This document shows, one piece after another, positions 15,611 to 21,860 of a DNA stretch of 24,979 nt. Position numbers and translations under genes: made by a program. The number at the start of each line of letters is the position of its first letter. Within the stretch, counting starts at the first letter, position 1. The notes under the pieces are model-generated. The model searched no databases and had not been told where the DNA came from. It saw nothing but the letters and a program-made list of their open reading frames with translations. The DNA comes from Peptococcaceae bacterium (lineage in GTDB: Bacteria > Bacillota > Peptococcia > Peptococcales > Peptococcaceae): positions 1-24,979 of the forward strand of contig CAAEKP010000001.1 in NCBI GenBank assembly GCA_900756555.1. Direction: 5' to 3'.

Positions 15611-17215
15611 GTGTCTGGAAAATCTTTTGTAAAAGGTGCTGTGGTGCTGAGTATTGCCGGTATTCTGGCAAAGTGCCTGGGTGCGCTCTATCGGATTCCT
15701 TTTGGGATTATAGCCAGTGAGGATTGTCTGGCTATTTACAGTATGGTGTACCCGGTGTATAATCTGTTGCTGGCGCTGTCTACGGCAGGGATTCCGTTAG
15801 CAATTTCCAAGCTGGTAGCGGAATATGAGGAGCAGGGTAAATCAGGCATGAGTATGCGGATTTTGAAAGTGTCGCTGCTGGCCTTATCTACCGTGGGCAT
15901 TTTAGTGGGTGTGTTTATTTTTATCAATGCAGACTGGCTGGCAGCCACTGTGTTCCCCGATGAACGGGTGGCCTGGAGCCTGCGGGCTATTGCGCCAGCC
16001 ATGGTGTTCAGCTGTATGCAGGCGGTGTTCCGCGGCTACTTCCAGGGGCTGCAGGAAATGGTGCCAACAGCGTTATCACAGATTACGGAGCAGTTTGTGC
16101 GGGTGAGTGTGATTATTGCGGCGCTGTTTGTGCTGATGCCTTACGGTGATACCGTAGTGGCAGCCGGAGCCAGCGCAGGCGCTTCTGTGGGCGGCTGTGT
16201 GGCATTATTGCTGATGCTGGTTATTTTTGTTCGTCACCGCAAAAAAAACGGTGTACAGCCAGCAGGCAAAGAGGACGAACCAATCAGCAACGGCAAAGTA
16301 TTGTATAACGTGCTGGCGCTGGCTATTCCCATTATGATTGGCAGTTTAGTGCTGCCTATCATGCAGAGTATCGACTCTATTCTGGTAGTGCCGCGGTTAG
16401 AAGCGGGCGGCATCAGTCATACAGAAGCTATGGCACTGTTCAGCTATTTAGGCGGCTGTGTGCAGCCGATTATCAATCTGCCATTTATGCTGACTACCGC
16501 CATTGCAGCCAGCCTGGTGCCAAACATTTCAGAGGCGCTGGCGATGGGGCAGAAAGAAAAACTGACCAGCAGTTTTTCCGGCGCAATCCAGTTAGCTATT
16601 CTGATTGTGCTGCCGGCTACCGTTGGCCTGATGACTTTGGCTGACCCAATCATGGTGCTGCTGTATCCAACCAAATTAGGGGCTGGCCTGCCAATGTTCT
16701 GGTCTGCCGGTATTGTGCTGGTAGTGGGACTGTATCAGATCAGCGCCGGTACTTTACAGGGCATGGGCAAGGCTATGGTGCCAATGTACAGCTTGCTGCT
16801 GGGCGCTGCCATTAAAATTGTGCTGACTTTTACTTTAACAGCCATGCCGGTGTTCGGCATTCGCGGTGCTGCTTTAGCCAGCGTAATCGGCTTTGCGGTG
16901 GCAGCCTGCAATAATATCTGGCAGGTATCCCGCAAAATTGGCTGGGGCTGGCTCAGCGTGCCGTATCACATTGTAAAACCGCTTATCAGCGTAGCAGCTA
17001 TGGCTGTGGTTGTGCTGGGCTGTTATGCGGGCCTGCTGGCTGTCAGCGGCAGCAACGGGCTGTCTACTTTGATTGCCATTGCAGTGGGCGGCACAGCTTA
17101 CTTTGTGGTGCTGCTGGCTATCGGCGGCGTTAGTCTGGAAATTATCCGCAAAGTACCGAAAGTGGGGAATAAATTAGCGGCATTATTGTTAAAACTAAAG
17201 TTAGTGAGGGAATAA
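15611..17215 (+). CDS. MOP-family flippase, YabM/SpoVB/MurJ-like
   Basis: A 534-residue membrane protein with about 14 helices of the polysaccharide/lipid II flippase type. It begins MSGKSFVKGAVVLSIAGILAK, the characteristic SpoVB/YabM start. ALYRIPFGII, STAGIPLAISKLVAEY and RGYFQGLQEMVPTALSQITEQ in the first half are strong family signatures. The GTG at 15611 is chosen because AAGAGGAG lies 8 bases upstream; an in-frame GTG at 15575 has no such site and would add 12 unrelated residues. Members move lipid-linked cell-wall or polysaccharide precursors across the membrane. Placement directly before mazG matches yabM-yabN in Bacillus, so YabM-like is the best label. The mazG start is one base after its stop codon. 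Confidence 0.92.
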   Translation: MSGKSFVKGAVVLSIAGILAKCLGALYRIPFGIIASEDCLAIYSMVYPVYNLLLALSTAGIPLAISKLVAEYEEQGKSGMSMRILKVSLLALSTVGILVGVFIFINADWLAATVFPDERVAWSLRAIAPAMVFSCMQAVFRGYFQGLQEMVPTALSQITEQFVRVSVIIAALFVLMPYGDTVVAAGASAGASVGGCVALLLMLVIFVRHRKKNGVQPAGKEDEPISNGKVLYNVLALAIPIMIGSLVLPIMQSIDSILVVPRLEAGGISHTEAMALFSYLGGCVQPIINLPFMLTTAIAASLVPNISEALAMGQKEKLTSSFSGAIQLAILIVLPATVGLMTLADPIMVLLYPTKLGAGLPMFWSAGIVLVVGLYQISAGTLQGMGKAMVPMYSLLLGAAIKIVLTFTLTAMPVFGIRGAALASVIGFAVAACNNIWQVSRKIGWGWLSVPYHIVKPLISVAAMAVVVLGCYAGLLAVSGSNGLSTLIAIAVGGTAYFVVLLAIGGVSLEIIRKVPKVGNKLAALLLKLKLVRE

Positions 17216-17216
17216 T

Positions 17217-18002
17217 ATGGAGTATGATGTAAAACCTTTAACCGATGTGATGAACACCTTGCTGGGTGAGAACGGCTGCCCATGGGATAAAGAGCAGACC
17301 CATGATTCTCTGCGCAAGAACCTGCTGGAAGAAAGCCACGAGGTAATCGAAGCCATTGATTGCAAGGACATGGAGCATCTGAAAGAAGAACTGGGTGATT
17401 TGCTGCTGCAAATTGTGTTTCATGCTAAATTAGCGGAACAGGCAGGTCAGTTCAATTTCAACGATGTAGTGAACGTGATTACCAAAAAAATGATTCGCCG
17501 CCATCCGCACATTTTCAGCAACGTAAAAGCAGACGACGCAGAAACAGTGCTGAGTAATTGGGAGGCGATTAAAAAGCAGGAAAAAGCCGGTCAGCCGGAA
17601 GAAAACAGCATTATGAGCAAACTGCCGCCTACCTTGCCTGCGCTGATGAAAGCGGAAAAAGTGCAGCAGAAGGCGCACCGTGTTGGCTTTGACTGGGAGG
17701 ACATGGAAGGGCCAAAAGATAAAATCCGCGAAGAACTGGCGGAGATTGACGCGGCACTGGCTGGTGACGGCGATGTGGAGGAAGAAGTGGGTGATCTGCT
17801 GTTCTCTGCGGTAAATTTAGCCCGCTTTGCCAAAGTGGACCCGGAACAGGCATTAAATCGCTCTGTGCAGAAGTTTGTGACGAGATTTCGTGCTATGGAA
17901 CAAAAAATAATGCTAGACAAAAAGGCTTTTGACAATTATACTGTAGAGGAATTAGACATTCTGTGGGAAAAAAGCAAAGCCGAGGAGAAAAATAATCGCT
18001 AG
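17217..18002 (+). CDS. mazG: Nucleoside triphosphate pyrophosphohydrolase MazG
   Basis: This 261-residue protein has the two tandem MazG domains of the full-length house-cleaning enzyme, which hydrolyses NTPs and abnormal dNTPs to monophosphates. The first domain begins after GCPWDKEQTH (20-29) and has EES-x-E at 38-42 and E58-x-x-D61. The second has REELAEID near 177 and EEEVGDLLF near 194, the metal-binding motif again, then RFAKVDPEQAL. The ATG is one base after the flippase stop and GAGGGAA overlaps that stop, so translation is coupled. The order flippase-mazG-hup-S4 protein is a conserved Bacillota neighbourhood. Confidence 0.96.
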   Translation: MEYDVKPLTDVMNTLLGENGCPWDKEQTHDSLRKNLLEESHEVIEAIDCKDMEHLKEELGDLLLQIVFHAKLAEQAGQFNFNDVVNVITKKMIRRHPHIFSNVKADDAETVLSNWEAIKKQEKAGQPEENSIMSKLPPTLPALMKAEKVQQKAHRVGFDWEDMEGPKDKIREELAEIDAALAGDGDVEEEVGDLLFSAVNLARFAKVDPEQALNRSVQKFVTRFRAMEQKIMLDKKAFDNYTVEELDILWEKSKAEEKNNR

Positions 18003-18016
18003 AAATGGCGATTTTT
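17994..18016 (+). terminator. Short terminator after mazG
   Basis: AATCGC (17994-17999) pairs with GCGATT (18008-18013) around an 8-base loop, followed by a T tract to 18016. The mazG stop codon lies in the hairpin. With a 6-bp stem it may be leaky, letting some transcription reach hup. Confidence 0.6.
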
Positions 18017-18135
18017 CTAAAGTTTTCTGCATTGGGGGCTTTTGTTTCTGTTTAAAATATGATAATATGTTTTTAACGGGAAACCAACAATGTTAAATAA
18101 AAAACAATTTTTATTAAGTTTTAGGAGGGATTTCA

Positions 18136-18414
18136 GTGAATAAAACTGAATTAGTAGCAAGTGTTGCTGAAAAAGCCGGATTAACAAAAAAAGATTCTGA
18201 AAAGGCGGTAAACGCTGTGTTAGCAGCTGTATCCGAAAGTCTGCAAAAGGGTGAAAAAGTGCAGTTGGTTGGCTTTGGTACTTTTGAAGTAAGAGAACGG
18301 AAAGCTCGTAAAGCGCAGAACCCACAGACTAAAAAAGAAATCACAATTCCTGCAACAAAAGTTCCTGCTTTCAAAGCTGGTAAAGGCTTAAAAGAAGTAG
18401 TAGCTGAAAAATAA
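18136..18414 (+). CDS. hup: HU-family DNA-binding protein
   Basis: A 92-residue nucleoid protein that bends and compacts DNA as a dimer. It begins MNKTELVASVAEKAGL, followed by the signature GFGTFEVRERKAR at about 46-58, which leads into the DNA-gripping arm with NPQTKKEITIPATKVPAFKAG. Length and sequence are normal for HU. The start is a GTG, with TAGGAGGGA 7-8 bases upstream. The long AT-rich leader (about 120 bases after the mazG terminator) and the strong terminator behind it suggest it is mostly transcribed as a single highly expressed gene, although I could not choose a convincing promoter. Confidence 0.97.
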   Translation: MNKTELVASVAEKAGLTKKDSEKAVNAVLAAVSESLQKGEKVQLVGFGTFEVRERKARKAQNPQTKKEITIPATKVPAFKAGKGLKEVVAEK

Positions 18415-18437
18415 GACAGGTTCTGTCAAGGTAAGTT

Positions 18438-18472
18438 AATCCGCTGAAGTTATACCCTCAGCGGATTTTTTT
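18438..18472 (+). terminator. Strong terminator after hup
   Basis: AATCCGCTGA (18438-18447) and TCAGCGGATT (18458-18467) form a perfect 10-bp stem with a 10-base loop, followed by seven T (18466-18472, partly in the stem). Confidence 0.93.
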
Positions 18473-18529
18473 ATTTCCGGACTTGTTCTTTTTCCGTCTG
18501 GCGGTGTTGTTTTTGATTTTTTTCGCCTT

Positions 18530-18547
18530 GCGTACAATTCTGTACGC
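18530..18547. repeat. Small perfect hairpin between hup and the S4 gene
   Basis: GCGTACA (18530-18536) and TGTACGC (18541-18547) are perfect 7-bp inverted arms around ATTC. There is no T tract. A TACAAT sequence (18532-18537), a possible -10 for the S4 gene, lies inside the repeat, so it may be a regulatory site. The rest of 18473-18642 shows no convincing gene. Confidence 0.4.
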
Positions 18548-18642
18548 GTCGCTCAAAAAATTAAAAGCCGCCTGGTCAGACAAAAAAATATCTGCGCCCA
18601 ATGTAGGGGTGGCGGGCATTCTTAATAAGGTGGTGAACAAGT

Positions 18643-18900
18643 ATGCGTTTAGACAAATATTTAAAAGTATCCCGCATCATCAAACGGCGCACTGTGGCGA
18701 AAGATGTGTGTGACGGCGGCAAGGTAAAAATCAATGGCAAGGTAGCCAAAGCCGGCGCTGAAGTAAAACCGGGCGATATTCTGGAAATCGGTTTCGGTGA
18801 ACGGAAAGTGCGTGCGGAAATCCTTGAAGTGCGCGACAATGTGCGCGCGGATGATGCAAAAACATTGTACAAATTATTAGAAGGTCAGGAAATTGACTAA
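18643..18900 (+). CDS. rqcP: S4-domain RNA-binding protein, RqcP/YabO family
   Basis: An 85-residue protein that is little more than an S4 domain: RLDKYLKVSRIIKRRTVAK at the start, then GGKVKINGKVAKAGAEVKPGDILEI. In Bacillus the homologue RqcP (YabO) binds the obstructed 50S subunit and works with RqcH to add alanine tails to stalled nascent chains. AAGGTGGTG precedes the ATG. Downstream of mazG and hup this is the expected position; in spore formers yabP and yabQ would follow, but here a SpoIID-domain lipoprotein does. The C-terminal 15 residues are acidic and typical of the family. Confidence 0.92.
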   Translation: MRLDKYLKVSRIIKRRTVAKDVCDGGKVKINGKVAKAGAEVKPGDILEIGFGERKVRAEILEVRDNVRADDAKTLYKLLEGQEID

Positions 18901-18905
18901 ACTCC

Positions 18906-18944
18906 CCTCTTTTGTGGAATACTTTCTGCAAAGGAGGTTTTTTT
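18906..18944 (+). terminator. Terminator-like hairpin that contains the next gene's ribosome-binding site
   Basis: CCTCTTTTG (18906-18914) pairs with CAAAGGAGG (18929-18937), nine pairs including one U-G, around a 14-base loop. Seven T (18938-18944) follow at once. This is an ordinary intrinsic terminator for the S4 gene, but its 3' arm is the AAAGGAGG Shine-Dalgarno of the lipoprotein gene, whose ATG is at 18945. The hairpin could therefore both end transcription and mask translation. Confidence 0.75.
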
Positions 18945-19922
18945 ATGGAAATTACAAATCGTAAAAAACAAATCAAAAGAAATATAGTGCTGGCACTGTG
19001 CCTTGCGTGTATGATGACGATGCTGCTGGCCGGCTGCGGTATACAGCGGCAGACAGAACCGAAAGCAACGCAGAATGATTGGTTAAATGATGAGGACACC
19101 ATCAGCCTGTATCAGCATGAAACAGGGGAAACGGCAGAAATTTCGCTGCGGGAGTATCTGTATGGCGTGGTGGCTGGCGAGATGGATGTGAATTGGCCTG
19201 TGGAAGCGTTGGCGGCGCAGGCAATTATGGCCCGCACCTTCACACTGGAAAAAATAGAAGACGGCGGCGTGGCTGAGCGCGGAACCGATGCATCCACTGA
19301 CATCAAAGAATTTCAGGCGTATAATGCGGAGAACGTAAATGATAATGTAAAGAAAGCGGTGGATGAAACCGCCAATCTGGTGGCTGTGTATGACGGGCAG
19401 CTCATTAAAGCCTGGTTCTTTGCTGATGGCGGCGGGCGCACGGCAGCTTCGGCGGCAGAAGGTTTAGCGTATGACAAAGAAGAAACGCCTTACATTCACA
19501 GTGTAGAAGACCCTGGTTTTGCTTTGGAAGATAACCCAAATAAATCCTGGGAAACTTATTTTTCTATGGTTCAGGTGGCCGATGCGGTGGAGCAGGTGAC
19601 AGGCACCCGCAAGGAACAGTTTCAGAATGTGTCCATCGCCGAACAAGGCCCATCAGGGAGGGTGACTAAATATCAGTTTGATGATCTGACTGTGAGTGCC
19701 ACGGCATTGCGTTTAGCGCTGGGCGGTGAAACCATGAAATCCAATCTGGTGGATGAAATCGCCATCCGGAACGGGCAGCTGATGGTAAAAGGCAGAGGCT
19801 ATGGTCACGGCGTTGGAATGAGCCAATGGGGCGCCCGCGCCTTAGCCGAACAAGGCAAGAGCGCCGAAGAAATTATACAGTATTTCTTCAAAGATGTAGA
19901 AATTCAGAAAGCAGGTAAGTAA
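18945..19922 (+). CDS. SpoIID/LytB-domain lipoprotein
   Basis: This 325-residue protein has a basic N-terminus, a hydrophobic segment and lipobox LAGC at 28-31, so it is probably lipid-anchored on the outer face. The SpoIID domain follows: LREYLYGVVAGEMDVNWPVEALAAQAIMARTF (about 62-93, with the catalytic-type glutamate in AGEM) and, near the C-terminus, RGYGHGVGMSQWGA. SpoIID is a lytic transglycosylase for denuded peptidoglycan in sporulation; homologues such as LytB modify vegetative cell wall. Lipid anchoring and lack of spore genes nearby point to a vegetative role. The ATG at 18945 is set by AAAGGAGG, which lies in a terminator-like hairpin. Confidence 0.9.
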   Translation: MEITNRKKQIKRNIVLALCLACMMTMLLAGCGIQRQTEPKATQNDWLNDEDTISLYQHETGETAEISLREYLYGVVAGEMDVNWPVEALAAQAIMARTFTLEKIEDGGVAERGTDASTDIKEFQAYNAENVNDNVKKAVDETANLVAVYDGQLIKAWFFADGGGRTAASAAEGLAYDKEETPYIHSVEDPGFALEDNPNKSWETYFSMVQVADAVEQVTGTRKEQFQNVSIAEQGPSGRVTKYQFDDLTVSATALRLALGGETMKSNLVDEIAIRNGQLMVKGRGYGHGVGMSQWGARALAEQGKSAEEIIQYFFKDVEIQKAGK

Positions 19923-19967
19923 GAGGAACACACGGCGGCCAATATTGTCATTTTGAGCGTCATTCAC

Positions 19968-19996
19968 TTGCATTGCATAGTTAATTTTGCTAAGAT
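19968..19996 (+). promoter_or_regulatory. Candidate promoter of the AAA-ATPase gene
   Basis: TTGCAT (19968-19973) and TAAGAT (19991-19996) are 17 bases apart, and TGC directly before the -10 makes it an extended -10. The -10 is about 40 bases before the chosen ATG. It suggests the gene is transcribed on its own, although no terminator follows the SpoIID-domain gene. Confidence 0.5.
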
Positions 19997-20036
19997 TAAA
20001 ATAGACAATTATGAGATGGAAGTGGGGTGTTGTATC

Positions 20037-21608
20037 ATGGGAGGATATTTGAATCCGCCGAATGATGGGTTTGAGGAATCATTGGCATCGGAGATTTATG
20101 TAGATAAATCTGAAATGATTGCTTATATCAACAAACTGTTGGGGACACGTCAAAAATTTATTTGTGTCAGCCGTCCCAGACGGTTTGGGAAATCGATGGC
20201 TGCGGAGATGTTAGCGGCATATTATTGCTGTACCTGTAATTCCAGAGAACTGTTTCAAAACTTGAAAATTGCGCAGGATCCGTTTTATGAAAAACACTTA
20301 AATCAATACGATGTGCTGTTTTTGAATGTGCAGCAGATTTTGAGTGAGGCCGGAGATGCAACACAGGCAGTAAATTATCTGCAAAAGATGGTGTTGGCAG
20401 AGTTACAGCGGGAATATGGGCAGTACATTCCAGCAGAAGTAAACAATTTACCTGCGGCGTTAACGCAAATTTTTCTTTCAACGAAAAAGAAATTTATCTT
20501 TATTATCGATGAATGGGATTGCATTTTCCGGGAAAAAAAGATGGATACAACGCTGCAAGTTCAGTATTTGGATTTTTTGAGAAATCTTCTGAAAGACAGA
20601 GCGTATGTTAACCTGGCCTATATGACGGGCATTTTGCCAATCAAAAAATATGGCACCCATTCCGCACTGAATATGTTTGATGAATATTCTATGACAGATG
20701 CGAGAAGATTATCAGAATATGTTGGCTTTACGGAAGATGAAGTAAAGACATTATGTGAAACCTATGAAATGGATTTTGAGGAAACGAAGCGTTGGTATGA
20801 CGGCTATTATTTAAAAAATGGTATGCATATCTACAATCCGAAATCAGTGGTTGATGCTATGCGTAATCAGGAGTTTAATAGCTACTGGGTAAACACAGAA
20901 ACCTATGAAGCATTAAAAGTATACATTGATATGAATTACGATGGCTTAAAAGATGCCATCGTGCAAATGCTGGGCGGCAGCAGATGTCAAATTGATACCA
21001 GAAGATTTACCAATGATATGACCACATTTGCCAGCAAGGATGATGTATTGACCTTGTTAGTTCATCTGGGGTATTTGGCTTATGACAACAAGCGAAAAGA
21101 AATATTTATCCCAAATGAAGAAATACGGGCAGAATTTGTGACTGCCATTGAGGGTTCTGGATGGCAGGAAGTGATACGCTCCATTTCCGCATCAAGAGAA
21201 TTGTTAGAGAAAACCTGGTGCCTGGACGAAAAAGCAGTTGCAGCAGGATTAGATGCGGTACACATGGACACAACTTCTATTTTGAATTATCACAATGAAA
21301 ATGCATTGAGTTGTGTCATTTCGCTGGCTTATTACAGTGCGCGGGATGAGTATCGTTTGATTCGAGAACTGCCAACAGGCAAAGGATTTGCTGATGTGGT
21401 GTTTGTACCGTATCGCTTTTCCAGCAGACCGGCTCTGATTGTTGAATTGAAATGGGATCAATCAGCAGAGGGCGCGATTGCGCAGATAAAAGAAAAGCAG
21501 TATGTGAAAGCATTGGAAGATTACACGGGAGAAATTTTATTGGTGGGTGTGAATTACGACAAGGATAGTAAGAAGCACCAGTGTATGATTGAACGATATA
21601 TGAAATAG
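20037..21608 (+). CDS. AAA-ATPase_like protein with C-terminal PD-(D/E)XK nuclease domain
   Basis: A 523-residue two-domain protein. The N-terminal AAA-ATPase_like domain (PF09820 type) opens MGGYLNPPNDGFEESL, has SRPRRFGKS at 45-53 as Walker A and FIIDEWD with D158-E159 as Walker B. The C-terminal PDDEXK_9 domain (PF08011 type) has D453 in GFADVVFVP, E470-L-K472 and a Q in EKQY, a complete nuclease-like core. Such proteins are abundant and often multicopy in gut anaerobes; no member's biological role is known to me. The ATG at 20037 fits the family start; upstream in-frame codons add 28 residues without similarity. The ribosome-binding site is weak (GTGGGG). A strong terminator follows, then a restriction-modification gene, so a defence role is possible but unproven. 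Confidence 0.88.
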   Translation: MGGYLNPPNDGFEESLASEIYVDKSEMIAYINKLLGTRQKFICVSRPRRFGKSMAAEMLAAYYCCTCNSRELFQNLKIAQDPFYEKHLNQYDVLFLNVQQILSEAGDATQAVNYLQKMVLAELQREYGQYIPAEVNNLPAALTQIFLSTKKKFIFIIDEWDCIFREKKMDTTLQVQYLDFLRNLLKDRAYVNLAYMTGILPIKKYGTHSALNMFDEYSMTDARRLSEYVGFTEDEVKTLCETYEMDFEETKRWYDGYYLKNGMHIYNPKSVVDAMRNQEFNSYWVNTETYEALKVYIDMNYDGLKDAIVQMLGGSRCQIDTRRFTNDMTTFASKDDVLTLLVHLGYLAYDNKRKEIFIPNEEIRAEFVTAIEGSGWQEVIRSISASRELLEKTWCLDEKAVAAGLDAVHMDTTSILNYHNENALSCVISLAYYSARDEYRLIRELPTGKGFADVVFVPYRFSSRPALIVELKWDQSAEGAIAQIKEKQYVKALEDYTGEILLVGVNYDKDSKKHQCMIERYMK

Positions 21609-21633
21609 AATAGTGGCAGAGATACAGAATAAG

Positions 21634-21676
21634 AAAATCGAGCCGGGATGTTTAGTGCATCCTGGCTCGATTTTTT
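21634..21676 (+). terminator. Strong terminator after the AAA-ATPase gene
   Basis: Arms 21634-21650 and 21658-21674 form a stem of about 16 pairs with a single G-T wobble and a 7-base loop, followed by six T (21671-21676). It separates the ATPase gene from the restriction-modification gene. Confidence 0.95.
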
Positions 21677-21723
21677 CTATCCGTTTTTATTTAACGTTGG
21701 CGCTATGCACCGATAAATTTTTA

Positions 21724-21735
21724 CCGTGTACACGG
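21724..21735. promoter_or_regulatory. Perfect 12-bp palindrome before the restriction-modification gene
   Basis: CCGTGTACACGG is a perfect palindrome lying between the upstream terminator and the promoter of the restriction-modification gene, about 60 bases before the -35. It has the form of an operator for a small dimeric regulator. No such regulator gene is visible here. Confidence 0.4.
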
Positions 21736-21796
21736 AAATTGTTCCACACGAAACATCCTTTTTAACAAAATATAATTACGGCAAACAGTGCATTTT

Positions 21797-21826
21797 CTGG
21801 CAAAAGGTACTGGAATGTGGTATGAT
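21797..21826 (+). promoter_or_regulatory. Candidate promoter of the restriction-modification gene
   Basis: TATGAT (21821-21826, 5 of 6) is preceded by CTGGCA (21797-21802, 4 of 6) at 18 bases. The -10 ends 34 bases before the ATG, leaving a short leader with GAGGGAGG. Confidence 0.45.
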
Positions 21827-21860
21827 AATGCCAATAAAAGCAGCCGAGGGAGGCAACAGT

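Noticed and set aside
18483..18713. Possible small membrane protein between hup and the S4 gene
   Set aside because: The hydrophobic start is suggestive, but it begins with TTG, has no ribosome-binding site and runs 71 bases into the S4 gene in another frame.
18945..19922. SpoIID-like gene as proof of spore formation
   Set aside because: The protein is a lipoprotein with a shared domain, and yabP/yabQ are missing from the expected place; SpoIID/LytB domains also occur in non-sporulating bacteria.
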